Part shown: in pieces, positions 1 to 9,296 of the stretch | Position numbering within the stretch: position 1 is the first letter of the stretch | How the letters are laid out: each line of letters starts with the position of its first letter | Position numbers and translations under genes: made by a program | Notes under the pieces: generated by a model | Told to the model about the DNA's origin: nothing | The model's database searches: none | Seen by the model: the letters and a program-made list of their open reading frames with translations, nothing else | Assembly (NCBI GenBank): GCA_016709995.1 | Contig: JADJLQ010000003.1 | Location: 372,001-436,000, forward strand | Direction of reading: 5' to 3' | Length of the DNA stretch: 64,000 nt | Origin: Saprospiraceae bacterium | GTDB taxonomy: Bacteria; Bacteroidota; Bacteroidia; Chitinophagales; Saprospiraceae

Positions 1-2810
1 ATAATAGGATCCATGCTTCCATTTCCATCTAAGTCCGTTGCGAAAAGCTGCATTGGCTCGGAAGTACTTACTCTATATGGACAATTTAAACCCAAATTGC
101 CAGCCACAAAGTCCATGTCCCCATCGTTGTCAATATCGGAGGCAATCAGGCTGCGCCACATTCCATACATTTGCTGGAGGCCTGTTGATGTGGTGATTTC
201 GCTGAGAAGGCCTTGATTGTTTTTAAAAAATCTAAGGGGCATCCATTCGCCAGCAAGGACCAAATCGATCTGGTGGTCGTTATCAAAGTCCGTCCACACA
301 GCAGCTGTGACCATGCCTGGATGTAATAGTTCAGGACAAATCTTTGAAGTGACATCCGTAAAAACCCCATTATTGTTTTGTAATAAATAGCTTCTAGGTG
401 CCATCGGATATGACTTGGAGACGCGTCCACCAATAAAAAGATCCTGGTCGCCATCTCCGTCAAAATCTGCAGAGGAGACACAACTTGCAATCGTTTTGAT
501 TGAATCTGGAATGGCATAAGCTTGGAGCGTGAAATGACCTTCACCATCATTTAGGTATAGTCTGGGCTTATAATTTATTGAGTTTTCGCTATATTGTATA
601 TCCCCACCGGTGATTAAAAGATCCTGATCCTGATCATTGTCAGCATCAAAAAAAATACAATCAATATCCTCTTCCATTTTCTGGCTGTCTATTAGTTGAG
701 ATGAGGTAAATTTTTGTCCATTTTGTTGAGTAAAAATCTCGCCAGAAAAATTGATAGCGCCCCCAATAAAAAAGTCCTCTAATCCATCATTATTTATATC
801 TCCTACGGCAATATGCGGACCTTGTTGTGAATATTTTTGAGGAGCTAATCTTTGAATATTGTAATCATTGAATGGGTATTCAACATGTTTATAATTAATC
901 TGTGAAGTCGATGTAATTTCATTAAAAATAGTACCGGGATTAGTTGTCTTCGCTGATGTTTTTGGTGTTGCGTTTTTCCAAAATAGATTTATGGTAGTGT
1001 CGGTAGTCAAACCATATAGTGATTGTGTAAAGCCATCGGGCCAAATAACGCAAAGTGAATCAATATACTTTTGGCTGCCCAACCCAAAATTTAATTGCTG
1101 GTCTACACTTGAAAAATAACCTCTTACTGGGTTTTGCTCCTGGTACAGTACTTGCTGATCGGTATAGAGCAATACTTTTGTGCCGAAACCTTGTTTGTTG
1201 AGATCATCACCCTTTAATCTGATGCTTAAATAATGCACGCTAAGTGGTTTGTTTTTCTGATTGGTATTATTTTTATATACAAAAGCCTCGCTGCTTATAT
1301 TATTGACCACCAGATCTAAATCGCCGTCATTATCAAGATCAGCATACACAGCTCCGTTAGACATAGAAAGCTTTCCGATTCCACTATTGGTAGCCTCATT
1401 TGTAAAAGTCAGATTTTTGTTATTAATGTATAGATAGTTCTTCAGATTGATGTGATTTAAAGAGCTTAATTTATTTCTGATTATTTTCTCTTGCTCTGTG
1501 CGAGGGAGACTGCTTTTGAAAACTTCCTGGCTGAATTCAAGAAAATCGGCATTGATAAAATCTCTACCTATTCCATTTGTAATATGCATATCCTTCCAAC
1601 CATCATTGTTAAAATCTGCGAGTAAGACACTCCAACTCCAATCGGTAGCTTCGATGCCTGCATAAAAGCCAATTTCACTAAAAAACGGAGTTTTGACTTT
1701 ATTTATCCACCTAGTTCCATTGTTTAGTTGTAACATATTTCTCATAAATTCCGGCTCGTAGCCCATGGCTCTTTCGGCTTCATAGCGGTCGTAGTTCATA
1801 AAACTAAAAGTGGTTTTCTTTCGCTCATTGTATTCTGGCAGCATGTCAAGCGTCATGATTTCAGGCCAGCCATCATTGTTGATGTCAGCAGCATCGGATC
1901 CCATACTCGAGTAGCTTTGGTGTTTTAATGCCTTATCAATATAATTGGAGAAAGTACCGTCACCATTGTTTAACCACAATAGATCATTAGACACAAAATC
2001 ATTAGCTACATATACATCAGGCCAACCATCATTGTTAAAATCACTTATGGATAATCCCAGACCATATCCATCTTCTTTGATTCCGGCTGATAGAGTTACA
2101 TCTATGAAAGCTGGATAAGTAGTTTGCGCGTTTTTTGATTGGTTCTGGTAGAGTCGATCGTTGGCTGGCGAGCGACCGCTTCTATCTCTTGGTACAATGG
2201 TATTGGTGTTCTTTGAACTTAACAAATAGTTGGTGAGATACATATCGAGATCACCATCCCGATCATAGTCGAAAAACGCAGCCTGCGTAGAATATCCTGT
2301 ATCGGCTATTCCAAATGAGTCAGCAGCTTCTTTAAAAGTTAAATCCTGTTGATTTATAAATAAAAGATTTTTCGTCGGAGTGATTAGATCCTTGCCAAAA
2401 ACACATATATAAATATCATCAAAACCATCTTGATTGATATCCACTATACTTACACCTGTACACCACACATTCGTGGTCAGTCCGGCGCTTGAGGTGATAT
2501 CGTCAAATCGAAAATCTCCTTTGTTGATATATAGGCGACAGCTTACTTGATTGCCTGTAAAAAATATATCTTTTAAACCATCATTGTTAAAATCACCAAT
2601 GCCTACACCGGCTCCCATATAGCCAAATTCGTTAATAAAGGAGTGGGATGAGTCAGAATCGTGAAGGTCGTTGATAAAATGTATGCCGGTTTGACTTGAT
2701 GGTAACATGGTGAATAGCATGTTTTCTTTATGGGAAGAAGTACAGGTACCTAATAATATAGAAGCCAACATAGAAAAAATGAATACGATGTTGGAGTTTA
2801 TGGTTTTCAA
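1..2810 (-). CDS. FG-GAP/VCBS repeat protein with ASPIC/UnbV domain (lipoprotein, 3' end outside window)
   Basis: The minus-strand frame is open from about 2810 to the left edge with no stop, so at least 936 residues are present and the C-terminus lies outside. Many calcium-binding FG-GAP/VCBS loops of the form D-x-N-x-D-G are visible (for example DFNNDGLKD, DYDRDGDLD, DIDNDGDMD), as in integrin-like beta-propellers. An ASPIC/UnbV-like stretch near residues 545-610 ends in IWPDG. I chose the TTG start at 2810 because it gives a full lipoprotein signal (MKTINSNIVFIFS... LLGTC); the ATG at 2771 would leave a very short one. This family is often encoded after SusC/SusD pairs in Bacteroidota and is thought to act at the cell surface. 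The substrate is unknown. Confidence 0.88.
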   Translation of the reverse strand, partial: MKTINSNIVFIFSMLASILLGTCTSSHKENMLFTMLPSSQTGIHFINDLHDSDSSHSFINEFGYMGAGVGIGDFNNDGLKDIFFTGNQVSCRLYINKGDFRFDDITSSAGLTTNVWCTGVSIVDINQDGFDDIYICVFGKDLITPTKNLLFINQQDLTFKEAADSFGIADTGYSTQAAFFDYDRDGDLDMYLTNYLLSSKNTNTIVPRDRSGRSPANDRLYQNQSKNAQTTYPAFIDVTLSAGIKEDGYGLGLSISDFNNDGWPDVYVANDFVSNDLLWLNNGDGTFSNYIDKALKHQSYSSMGSDAADINNDGWPEIMTLDMLPEYNERKKTTFSFMNYDRYEAERAMGYEPEFMRNMLQLNNGTRWINKVKTPFFSEIGFYAGIEATDWSWSVLLADFNNDGWKDMHITNGIGRDFINADFLEFSQEVFKSSLPRTEQEKIIRNKLSSLNHINLKNYLYINNKNLTFTNEATNSGIGKLSMSNGAVYADLDNDGDLDLVVNNISSEAFVYKNNTNQKNKPLSVHYLSIRLKGDDLNKQGFGTKVLLYTDQQVLYQEQNPVRGYFSSVDQQLNFGLGSQKYIDSLCVIWPDGFTQSLYGLTTDTTINLFWKNATPKTSAKTTNPGTIFNEITSTSQINYKHVEYPFNDYNIQRLAPQKYSQQGPHIAVGDINNDGLEDFFIGGAINFSGEIFTQQNGQKFTSSQLIDSQKMEEDIDCIFFDADNDQDQDLLITGGDIQYSENSINYKPRLYLNDGEGHFTLQAYAIPDSIKTIASCVSSADFDGDGDQDLFIGGRVSKSYPMAPRSYLLQNNNGVFTDVTSKICPELLHPGMVTAAVWTDFDNDHQIDLVLAGEWMPLRFFKNNQGLLSEITTSTGLQQMYGMWRSLIASDIDNDGDMDFVAGNLGLNCPYRVSTSEPMQLFATDLDGNGSMDPI

Positions 2811-2892
2811 ACTGCGATAAAATTAATAATAGAAATATAGTTGATTTTTAATAACGATCTTAAATTATTTGAACAGTAACATATAGGATAAA

Positions 2893-2926
2893 AAATTAAG
2901 GCCGCCATAAATGACGGCCTTAATTT
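2893..2926 (-). terminator. Bidirectional hairpin terminator after susD
   Basis: A perfect 12-bp inverted repeat (2893-2904 and 2915-2926, 10-nt loop) has AT-rich outer ends, giving a T-run on either strand. It lies between the end of the SusC/SusD pair and the start of the FG-GAP gene, so the latter may have its own promoter. Confidence 0.75.
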
Positions 2927-2999
2927 ATCAGGGTCGAGCTATTGTTTCTTTTTAAGCTACAAATAGAATTAGGAATGTTGATTCCAAACTAAGCGAAAC

Positions 3000-4526
3000 T
3001 TATTTTATTAATGGATTGGTAGATGTTTCACTAGATGGGATAGGGAAAAGATCGACCTGTCCCGGCACTCTATCAGCAATAATAGAAGGGAAATATCCTT
3101 TTTTTCTCCATCGTAAAATATCAATACTACTCACTTCTTCACCACACAATTCAACCCACCTCTCATGCATTACCGCTTTTAAAGCATCATTTTTGTTCGT
3201 TGGGTTTACTGCCGGCATTTTCACGCTTTCGCGGCTACGAACTTCATTGATATAACTTGCTGCCTTGGCGGGAGTGCCTGCTTCAGCTTCACATTCGGCC
3301 AACATAAGTAATACATCTGCGTACCGAATCACCCGTTGATTGATGCCCCCCGGATGAAAACCTGAATTTACGTAATCATAAATATTGTACTTGCGGAAAA
3401 ATCTTTTTATGGAAACACCTTTCCTCAAGGAGGGAGCAATGTTCATATCCGCTGAAGTTAATGTTAAAGGTGCCAACGGAGACTTGGTCAATATCTGATC
3501 ACCTTCTTCATAAAATGTAAATTTATACCTTGGGTCATTGTCTTCAAATTCATTTAAAAGATTATTCGACGGTATTGTATTGCCCCAGGTAATTCCATAT
3601 TCCTGATTTCGAACAGTACTCAATGGACTGGTAGACCCTTCACCATTGTAACCCCAGTTAAAATTGTTATCACCTTTATCTACAAATACTACTTCAAAAA
3701 TAGATTCAGTATTAAACTCATGTCCAGTGGTTAAAGTGACTCCATTATCATTCTTAATGTCCCCATCAAAATTCCATTGAAAATCATTGACCAGGCTGTA
3801 TTTGCCATAAATCTGCAACAAAGCCGTTTTTGCTGCGGCATAGTCGCCTTTCTGCATGTTTACTTTTCCAAGCATAGCATAAGCTGCACCTTTGGTGGCA
3901 CGACCATTATCTGAAGCACCATAAGTCTCTGGCAATTTTTGAGTGGCCTCTGTCAAATCTGAAAGGATTAATGCATAAATATCTGCAGATGCAGCTTTTC
4001 CTTGAAAACCAGTTGCGGAAGTAACTGTTTCGGTATAGAGTGGCACATCTCCCCATTGTGATACCAATTCGAAATAGGCCCATGCTCTTAAAAACTTAGT
4101 TTCTCCAACTAATCTGTCTCGTAAACCAGGATTGTCAGTAACATCCGGTGCTTTTGAAATTATAAGATTGGCCCTGTTAATCATCTGGTAGCAACCAGTC
4201 CATACATTAGACATGACCGAATTAGAGGGGGCAGGTGAGGGTTCCTTTAATAATTCTGCCCTTGGAGCTTCCAATTGTGGTCCTCCGGGAGAAAACTCTC
4301 CACCTCTCATGTCATGGGTAAAAAACCATTCGCGACCTACAAGCTGGCCAGACCTTAGTGTAGAATAAATAGCATTTACACCATTTTGAAGCTCAATCGC
4401 TGTTTTGAAAAAACTTTCAGTTGTTGGATTATTTTTATCAAATATGTTCAGCTTGTCTTCACAAGCAACGATACTTATGAGGAAGAAACCAATCAAGGCA
4501 ACCTGTTTAAATATATTTTGTTTCAT
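3000..4526 (-). CDS. SusD/RagB family nutrient-binding outer-membrane lipoprotein
   Basis: This 508-residue protein has a lipoprotein signal with Cys22 (lipobox IVAC) and the SusD-like layout: an N-terminal TPR-like part (NPTTESFFKT, then repeats around residues 110-250) and a C-terminal RagB/SusD domain ending in the typical DLFPIPSSE and NP tail. SusD proteins cap the SusC pore on the cell surface and bind the incoming glycan or oligopeptide. The gene follows susC by 36 bp on the same strand, forming one transcription unit that ends at the hairpin at 2893-2926. The ligand cannot be told, because no glycoside hydrolase or peptidase is nearby. Confidence 0.93.
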   Translation of the reverse strand: MKQNIFKQVALIGFFLISIVACEDKLNIFDKNNPTTESFFKTAIELQNGVNAIYSTLRSGQLVGREWFFTHDMRGGEFSPGGPQLEAPRAELLKEPSPAPSNSVMSNVWTGCYQMINRANLIISKAPDVTDNPGLRDRLVGETKFLRAWAYFELVSQWGDVPLYTETVTSATGFQGKAASADIYALILSDLTEATQKLPETYGASDNGRATKGAAYAMLGKVNMQKGDYAAAKTALLQIYGKYSLVNDFQWNFDGDIKNDNGVTLTTGHEFNTESIFEVVFVDKGDNNFNWGYNGEGSTSPLSTVRNQEYGITWGNTIPSNNLLNEFEDNDPRYKFTFYEEGDQILTKSPLAPLTLTSADMNIAPSLRKGVSIKRFFRKYNIYDYVNSGFHPGGINQRVIRYADVLLMLAECEAEAGTPAKAASYINEVRSRESVKMPAVNPTNKNDALKAVMHERWVELCGEEVSSIDILRWRKKGYFPSIIADRVPGQVDLFPIPSSETSTNPLIK

Positions 4527-4562
4527 AATTTCTATGATTTTTTTAAGTAACTAAATTGAGGA

Positions 4563-7500
4563 TTAAAAATTTGCTTGAATGCCAACCTGGTATGACTTAG
4601 GTTGAGGATATACTGCAAAATCGATACCATTTGTCAAAGAAGATCCAGGTGTTCTATTCCCTACTTCAGGATCATAACCGGAATATTTAGTAAAAGTCAA
4701 TATGTTTTGTGCAGAAACATATATTCTGAAGCTCGAAAGTGCTCCTTTAGTTATTGAACTCAGTGATGATTCAGGCAGATTGTAGCCTAACATAATGTTT
4801 TTAAGCCTTAGATAGGATCCATCTTCAAGAAAACGAGTAGAAGGTCGGGCATTTTGATTAGGATCAGAAGATATAGCTCTAGGGATATCGGTATTGGTAT
4901 TAGACGGAGTCCATGCATTCAATACCTGTGTTCCGGCGTTGAAAAAACGTACCATACCTTCGGTGATTACTCTGGTAGCATTAAAGATTTTATTGCCTTG
5001 CACACCTTGAAAGAAAGTTGAAAAATCAAAATTCTTATAGTTTGCTCCAAGGTTTAATGCATAAGTGGCTTTTGGAATGAAACTGCCTAAAAATACACGA
5101 TCGTTCAAATCGATTACTCCATCGCCATTAATATCTTTAAACTTTATATCACCTGGTGCTGTAGACGCTGTTTGCGTAGCATGTTTGCTTACTTCATCTA
5201 CACTTTGAAAGATACCTTCTGTTTGCCATCCAAAAAAGGCTTGAATAGGCTGACCAACTGCTGTATTAGTGATATTGTAAGATCCAAAATCTGCGTTTCC
5301 ACCAGCTTCAATATTAGCTACTCCTTCTGCCAATCTGGTAACCTGGTTGGTGACTATGCTCACGTTGGCTCCCACATTCCATTTAAATTCTCCTTCTCTT
5401 TTATTATAACCCAGTTGCATTTCAAAACCATCGTTTTTCATGGATCCCACATTTTGAGCTACAGTACTTGAAATGTAGCCAAATGATGGAGGGAGTGGTA
5501 CATTTAGTATTAGATTATCTGTTTTGCGTTGATAATATTCTGTAGATAAAGTAATTTTATTAGCTAAAAATCCGATGTCAACACCGATATTTAATTGATT
5601 CGTTTTTTCCCATTCCAAATCCTGATTTCCCAATCGTTGTATTGAGGAAGCAGGCCCACCGGTGATTGAACCGCCAAAAGGATAATAAGCACTGTTGGAG
5701 TTGACACTAACCAGCCATGGGGTGTTACCCAAAACAAGACCATTCAGGCCTGTTACACCATATCCAGCTCTTAACTTTAATTCTGAAATTTTTGATTGGT
5801 TTTGCATAAAATCTTCCTGATCGATTCTCCATCCGATAGAGGCAGATGGGAAGGTTGCCCATTTTTTACCAGGTGCCCATACCGAAAGGCCATCCCGTCG
5901 AATAGCACCACTTAATATATACTTACCTTTAAAATCATAATTTACGCGACCGAGATAGGAAATCAAGACATTCTCACCTATTAAAGTCTGAACGCCAACA
6001 TTGGTGGCATTATTTAAGGTGGTAAGGTCGTTGGATGCTTGATTGCCACTGGCATTTTCCTGTCTGGTTTCCTGCCCTTGTTGTTCGTAGACGGCAATTG
6101 CATTTAAATGGTGATTTCCAAAAGTGTTGTCGAAAGAAAGTTGTTCAGTATACAAAAGGACGGTAGAAGTACCACGATTATTGGTTATAGTTGCTTGAGT
6201 TGCACTGGATCCTGCGATTGCACCATTGTCATTAAAGATAGGGGCAAATCGATAATCTAAGGAGTTTGCATAGTCAATACCAACCGTTGATTTAAACTTT
6301 AACCACCTATTGAAATTTACATCTACATAAGCAGTCCCAAGCACTTTAGTCGTGGTCCTGTTCCCAGGATTTTTTAAAGCAGCATCTTCAATTGGGTTCG
6401 TAGGATCTCCACCATCTAAGGTAGAATTCACTCCTCTATACCCACCAAGGGAAGTTGGATCAAAAACCGGCATATGCGGCATCATCCTAATCACATTCAC
6501 CAGATTTGTTCTGGATCCTGTTTCATTGTTGTCGTAATCCTGGTCACCAGAAGCAGCATATAAATTTTCTCCAAAAGTGAACAACTTACTAATGATATGA
6601 TCAGAATTAAGTCGAAAGTTAAAACGACGATAGCCGACACTTGGGGCAATACCTCTTTGGTCAGTATAACCGGCCGACGCATAAAAGCGAGATATCTCAT
6701 TACCTCCGGATAATCCTATATTGTGTTGAGTCATAGCTCCTTTTCTAAAATAAGCGTCTTGCCAATCCGTATTGGTTTGACCATATGTTTGGCTAGCACC
6801 TTCATATATTGGCTGATTGACATATGGAGCTTCCAGTCGAGGCACCTGGCTACCTCTATAAGCTACAGCATATTGTTTAAATTGTTCAGTATTTAAGAGG
6901 TCGAGCCGCGAGGTCACTTCCTGAGTACCAACTACGGAATTAAGGGAAACGCCTATTTTGCCATCTCTCTTTCCTTTTTTAGTGGTAATCATGATGACAC
7001 CATTGGTCGCTCTGGAACCGTAGATGGCTGCAGCAGAAGCATCCTTTAACACATCTACTGATTCAATATCTTTTAAATCAATGGTGGATAGATTTCCGGT
7101 AGGGAATCCGTCAACAACATACAATGGGTCTGAAGCATAACTGATGGAACTTATACCCCGTATGCGAACTATGGGCTCTGTGCCTGGGCTACCGTTATTG
7201 GTAACAGTGACCCCCGAAACCCGGCCTTGTAGAGCTTGTGATATACTCACCACTGGTATTTCATTCAGCGTCTTACTATTTACGCTGGATACTGCACCTG
7301 TGATCAGCGTACGTTTTTGAGTACCATATCCGACCACTACGACTTCTCCCAGTCCAAATACTGCCTCTGCCAAAGTGATATCTATACTACGGGCCTGTCC
7401 AACAGCAATTTCTCTGGTTTCATAGCCAAAATATGAAAACAATAAAGTGTCAGCGTTGTTTGACGGCAAGGTAATTGAATAAGCTCCATTTTCATCAGTA

Positions 7501-7658
7501 GTAGTGCCGATAGACGAATTTTTAAGTGATACGGTCGCTCCGAATAGCGGAGTTTTATCGGGAGATATAATTTTCCCAGATACAGTTTTCGTTTGTGCAA
7601 ACGAAACAATACCAAAAAAAAGCATTGAAAAACAAAATAAAAGTATTTTCCTAAACAT
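4563..7658 (-). CDS. SusC/RagA family TonB-linked outer-membrane protein
   Basis: This 1031-residue protein has a signal peptide (residues 1-21, ending SFAQ), a carboxypeptidase-regulatory-like beta-sandwich (about 24-100), the SusC signature and plug domain (VVVVGYGTQKRTLITGAVSS near 105, then DVLKDASAAAIYGSRATNG near 200), and a 22-strand-type barrel ending in a terminal Phe (QVGIQANF). It imports a bulky substrate using TonB energy together with the SusD encoded downstream. It is full length for the family. No ECF sigma/anti-sigma pair or hybrid sensor lies next to it, so the regulator is unclear; a 29-bp palindrome lies about 100 bp upstream. Confidence 0.95.
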   Translation of the reverse strand: MFRKILLFCFSMLFFGIVSFAQTKTVSGKIISPDKTPLFGATVSLKNSSIGTTTDENGAYSITLPSNNADTLLFSYFGYETREIAVGQARSIDITLAEAVFGLGEVVVVGYGTQKRTLITGAVSSVNSKTLNEIPVVSISQALQGRVSGVTVTNNGSPGTEPIVRIRGISSISYASDPLYVVDGFPTGNLSTIDLKDIESVDVLKDASAAAIYGSRATNGVIMITTKKGKRDGKIGVSLNSVVGTQEVTSRLDLLNTEQFKQYAVAYRGSQVPRLEAPYVNQPIYEGASQTYGQTNTDWQDAYFRKGAMTQHNIGLSGGNEISRFYASAGYTDQRGIAPSVGYRRFNFRLNSDHIISKLFTFGENLYAASGDQDYDNNETGSRTNLVNVIRMMPHMPVFDPTSLGGYRGVNSTLDGGDPTNPIEDAALKNPGNRTTTKVLGTAYVDVNFNRWLKFKSTVGIDYANSLDYRFAPIFNDNGAIAGSSATQATITNNRGTSTVLLYTEQLSFDNTFGNHHLNAIAVYEQQGQETRQENASGNQASNDLTTLNNATNVGVQTLIGENVLISYLGRVNYDFKGKYILSGAIRRDGLSVWAPGKKWATFPSASIGWRIDQEDFMQNQSKISELKLRAGYGVTGLNGLVLGNTPWLVSVNSNSAYYPFGGSITGGPASSIQRLGNQDLEWEKTNQLNIGVDIGFLANKITLSTEYYQRKTDNLILNVPLPPSFGYISSTVAQNVGSMKNDGFEMQLGYNKREGEFKWNVGANVSIVTNQVTRLAEGVANIEAGGNADFGSYNITNTAVGQPIQAFFGWQTEGIFQSVDEVSKHATQTASTAPGDIKFKDINGDGVIDLNDRVFLGSFIPKATYALNLGANYKNFDFSTFFQGVQGNKIFNATRVITEGMVRFFNAGTQVLNAWTPSNTNTDIPRAISSDPNQNARPSTRFLEDGSYLRLKNIMLGYNLPESSLSSITKGALSSFRIYVSAQNILTFTKYSGYDPEVGNRTPGSSLTNGIDFAVYPQPKSYQVGIQANF

Positions 7659-7756
7659 AAAAAGAGAGTTAAATTAAAGTAATAAGTTTTCTAATCGGAG
7701 CTAAGATAGTGCTATACGCAATATTTTTTACTAAAACGATATACTAAATTTTTTTG

Positions 7757-7785
7757 TGTATTAAAAAGTTAAACTTTTTAATACA
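7757..7785. promoter_or_regulatory. 29-bp near-perfect AT-rich palindrome upstream of susC
   Basis: Arms 7757-7770 and 7772-7785 are perfectly complementary around one central A. It sits 99 bp upstream of the susC start and about 100 bp past the sucB stop. It could be a dimeric repressor/activator operator or an RNA hairpin. There is no long T-run directly after it on the minus strand, although T-rich sequence (the complement of plus AAATTTTTTT) begins a few bases away. Confidence 0.4.
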
Positions 7786-7883
7786 TTATGCTATGATTGA
7801 GAAAAAATGCAATAGCTTATTTTGAGTAGTCTTTCACCTTAATGGTACCATCAGGTCATCACGACATGCTATTTAGAAAGTCA

Positions 7884-7913
7884 GAGTAATAAAAAATTTA
7901 TTTTTTATTACTC
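7884..7913 (-). terminator. AT-rich hairpin immediately after sucB
   Basis: Inverted repeat with 13-bp arms (7884-7896 and 7901-7913) and a 4-nt loop, starting 3 bp beyond the sucB stop. The arms carry six-base A and T runs, so it can act as a terminator for sucB, although the low GC content makes the hairpin weak. Confidence 0.5.
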
Positions 7914-7915
7914 GC

Positions 7916-9124
7916 TTATATCTCAAGCATCAGCGTCATCGGATCTTCCAGTAATTTCTTGACTTTTACCAGGAAGGTGACAGAGGAAGAACCGTCGATC
8001 ACACGATGATCGTATGAAAGAGCCAGGTACATCATCGGTCTGATCTTGATCTCTCCTGCTATGGCCACCGGTCTTTCAATGATGGCATGCATCCCGAGGA
8101 TCGCAGACTGTGGTTCGTTTAAAATTGGGGTACTCATCATCGAACCGAATATGCCCCCATTGGTAATCGTGAAAGTGCCGCCACTCATTTCTTCGAGTGT
8201 GAGTTTTCCAGCGCGCGCTTTTTCAGCGAGATCTTTGATTTTATATTCTATTTCGTGAAATTTTAAAGATTCAACATTTTTTACCGGAGGTACTACTAAT
8301 CCATTGGGTGTGGATATTGCTATTGAGATATCCGCATAATCATGATATATCAACTCTTCTCCGTCGATAAAAGCATTGACCTCCTTCATCTCCATCAATA
8401 CCTTGCTGCAGGCTTTGGCAAAGAGTGACATGAACCCAAGTTTGATCCCGTATTTGGCTACAAATTGGTCTTGATATTTTGTGCGTAATGCCAGGATCTC
8501 AGTCATATCCACTTCATTAAAAGTGGTCAGCATCGCAGTTTCATTTTTAGCACTGACCAGTCGCTTTGAAATAGTCCGACGCATCCGCGTCATTTTTTCC
8601 CGGTTTTCAGCTCTGCTGAAATGAGCGGTTTGTACCAAGGGTGCAGACGCAACAGAGGTCGGAATTGATGAAGGAGTTTTTTCAGAGGCTTTGACAGCAT
8701 CTTCTTTGGTGATGCGTCCTTCTTTACCTGTGCCCGATATGTCTGCAGGGGCGATGCTGGCTTCTCTGAGTATTTTGGCAGCTGCCGGTGATGCAGATAC
8801 ATCCTTGGCTGTGATTGGTACAGTTGGTGAGGTTTGTGTGGATGCTTTAGCTTCAATAGGAGCTTCAGCGGTCACAGGTGCTGAGACATCTTTATTTATT
8901 CGGGCTATGACTTCGCCGATTTTGAGATCAGAACCTGCTTTGGCGATTATCTGTAACTGCCCGGAAGCTTCGGCGGGTAAATCTAAGGTGGCTTTGTCAG
9001 ATTCAAATTCGCAAATAGGCTCGTCCATATTGATAAAATCACCTTCTTTTTTGAGCCACTTAGCAAGGGTCACTTCAGTAATGGATTCACCCATTGGGGG
9101 TACTTTAATGTCTACAATACTCAT
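7916..9124 (-). CDS. sucB: 2-oxoglutarate dehydrogenase E2 (dihydrolipoyl succinyltransferase)
   Basis: 402 residues with the standard E2 order. A lipoyl domain (1-75) carries the lipoylated Lys in ESDKATLDLPA, followed by an Ala/Pro/Thr-rich linker, a peripheral subunit-binding domain (about 108-145, SPAAAKILREA) and a C-terminal acyltransferase domain with the catalytic HxxxDG motif (SYDHRVIDGSS). It transfers the succinyl group to CoA in the TCA cycle, in the cytoplasm. The lipoyl and catalytic signatures resemble SucB more than pyruvate E2. The E1 gene (sucA) is not adjacent. The upstream region is an unusual purine-repeat tract shared with the divergent transporter gene. Confidence 0.9.
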   Translation of the reverse strand: MSIVDIKVPPMGESITEVTLAKWLKKEGDFINMDEPICEFESDKATLDLPAEASGQLQIIAKAGSDLKIGEVIARINKDVSAPVTAEAPIEAKASTQTSPTVPITAKDVSASPAAAKILREASIAPADISGTGKEGRITKEDAVKASEKTPSSIPTSVASAPLVQTAHFSRAENREKMTRMRRTISKRLVSAKNETAMLTTFNEVDMTEILALRTKYQDQFVAKYGIKLGFMSLFAKACSKVLMEMKEVNAFIDGEELIYHDYADISIAISTPNGLVVPPVKNVESLKFHEIEYKIKDLAEKARAGKLTLEEMSGGTFTITNGGIFGSMMSTPILNEPQSAILGMHAIIERPVAIAGEIKIRPMMYLALSYDHRVIDGSSSVTFLVKVKKLLEDPMTLMLEI

Positions 9125-9137
9125 GGTACAAAGATAG

Positions 9138-9287
9138 TCGGAAAGTCTGGAAAGTTTGGGAGAGTCCGAAAAGCCGGAAACACTGGAAAGTCAGAAATCG
9201 GGAAAATTGGGAGCGTCGGGAAGTTCTTTCCGGAAGCTTCTGACTTTCCAGACTTTAAGACTTCTCGTCTTTCAAGACTTTCCCTAT
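9138..9287. repeat. Degenerate GGAAAGTCn repeat tract forming a large imperfect inverted repeat
   Basis: About ten purine-rich units of roughly 9 nt (GGAAAGTCT, GGAAAGTTT, GGGAGAGTCC, and so on) are followed by the same motif inverted (GACTTTCCA, AAGACTTTCC). Two perfect 14-bp pairings are possible: 9142-9155 with 9243-9256, and 9183-9196 with 9238-9251. The tract fills the whole space between the divergent sucB and transporter genes. A fortuitous open frame through it extends the transporter by 47 residues upstream of the real start. Confidence 0.7.
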
Positions 9288-9296
9288 CTTCACTTC

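Noticed and set aside
146..550. 134-codon minus-strand frame near the left edge
   Set aside because: It is a shadow of the FG-GAP protein gene, which occupies another minus-strand frame across the same region.
9156..9296. 47-codon N-terminal extension of the MFS transporter
   Set aside because: It is read from the purine-rich repeat tract, has no membrane character, and the ATG at 9297 starts the typical first helix.
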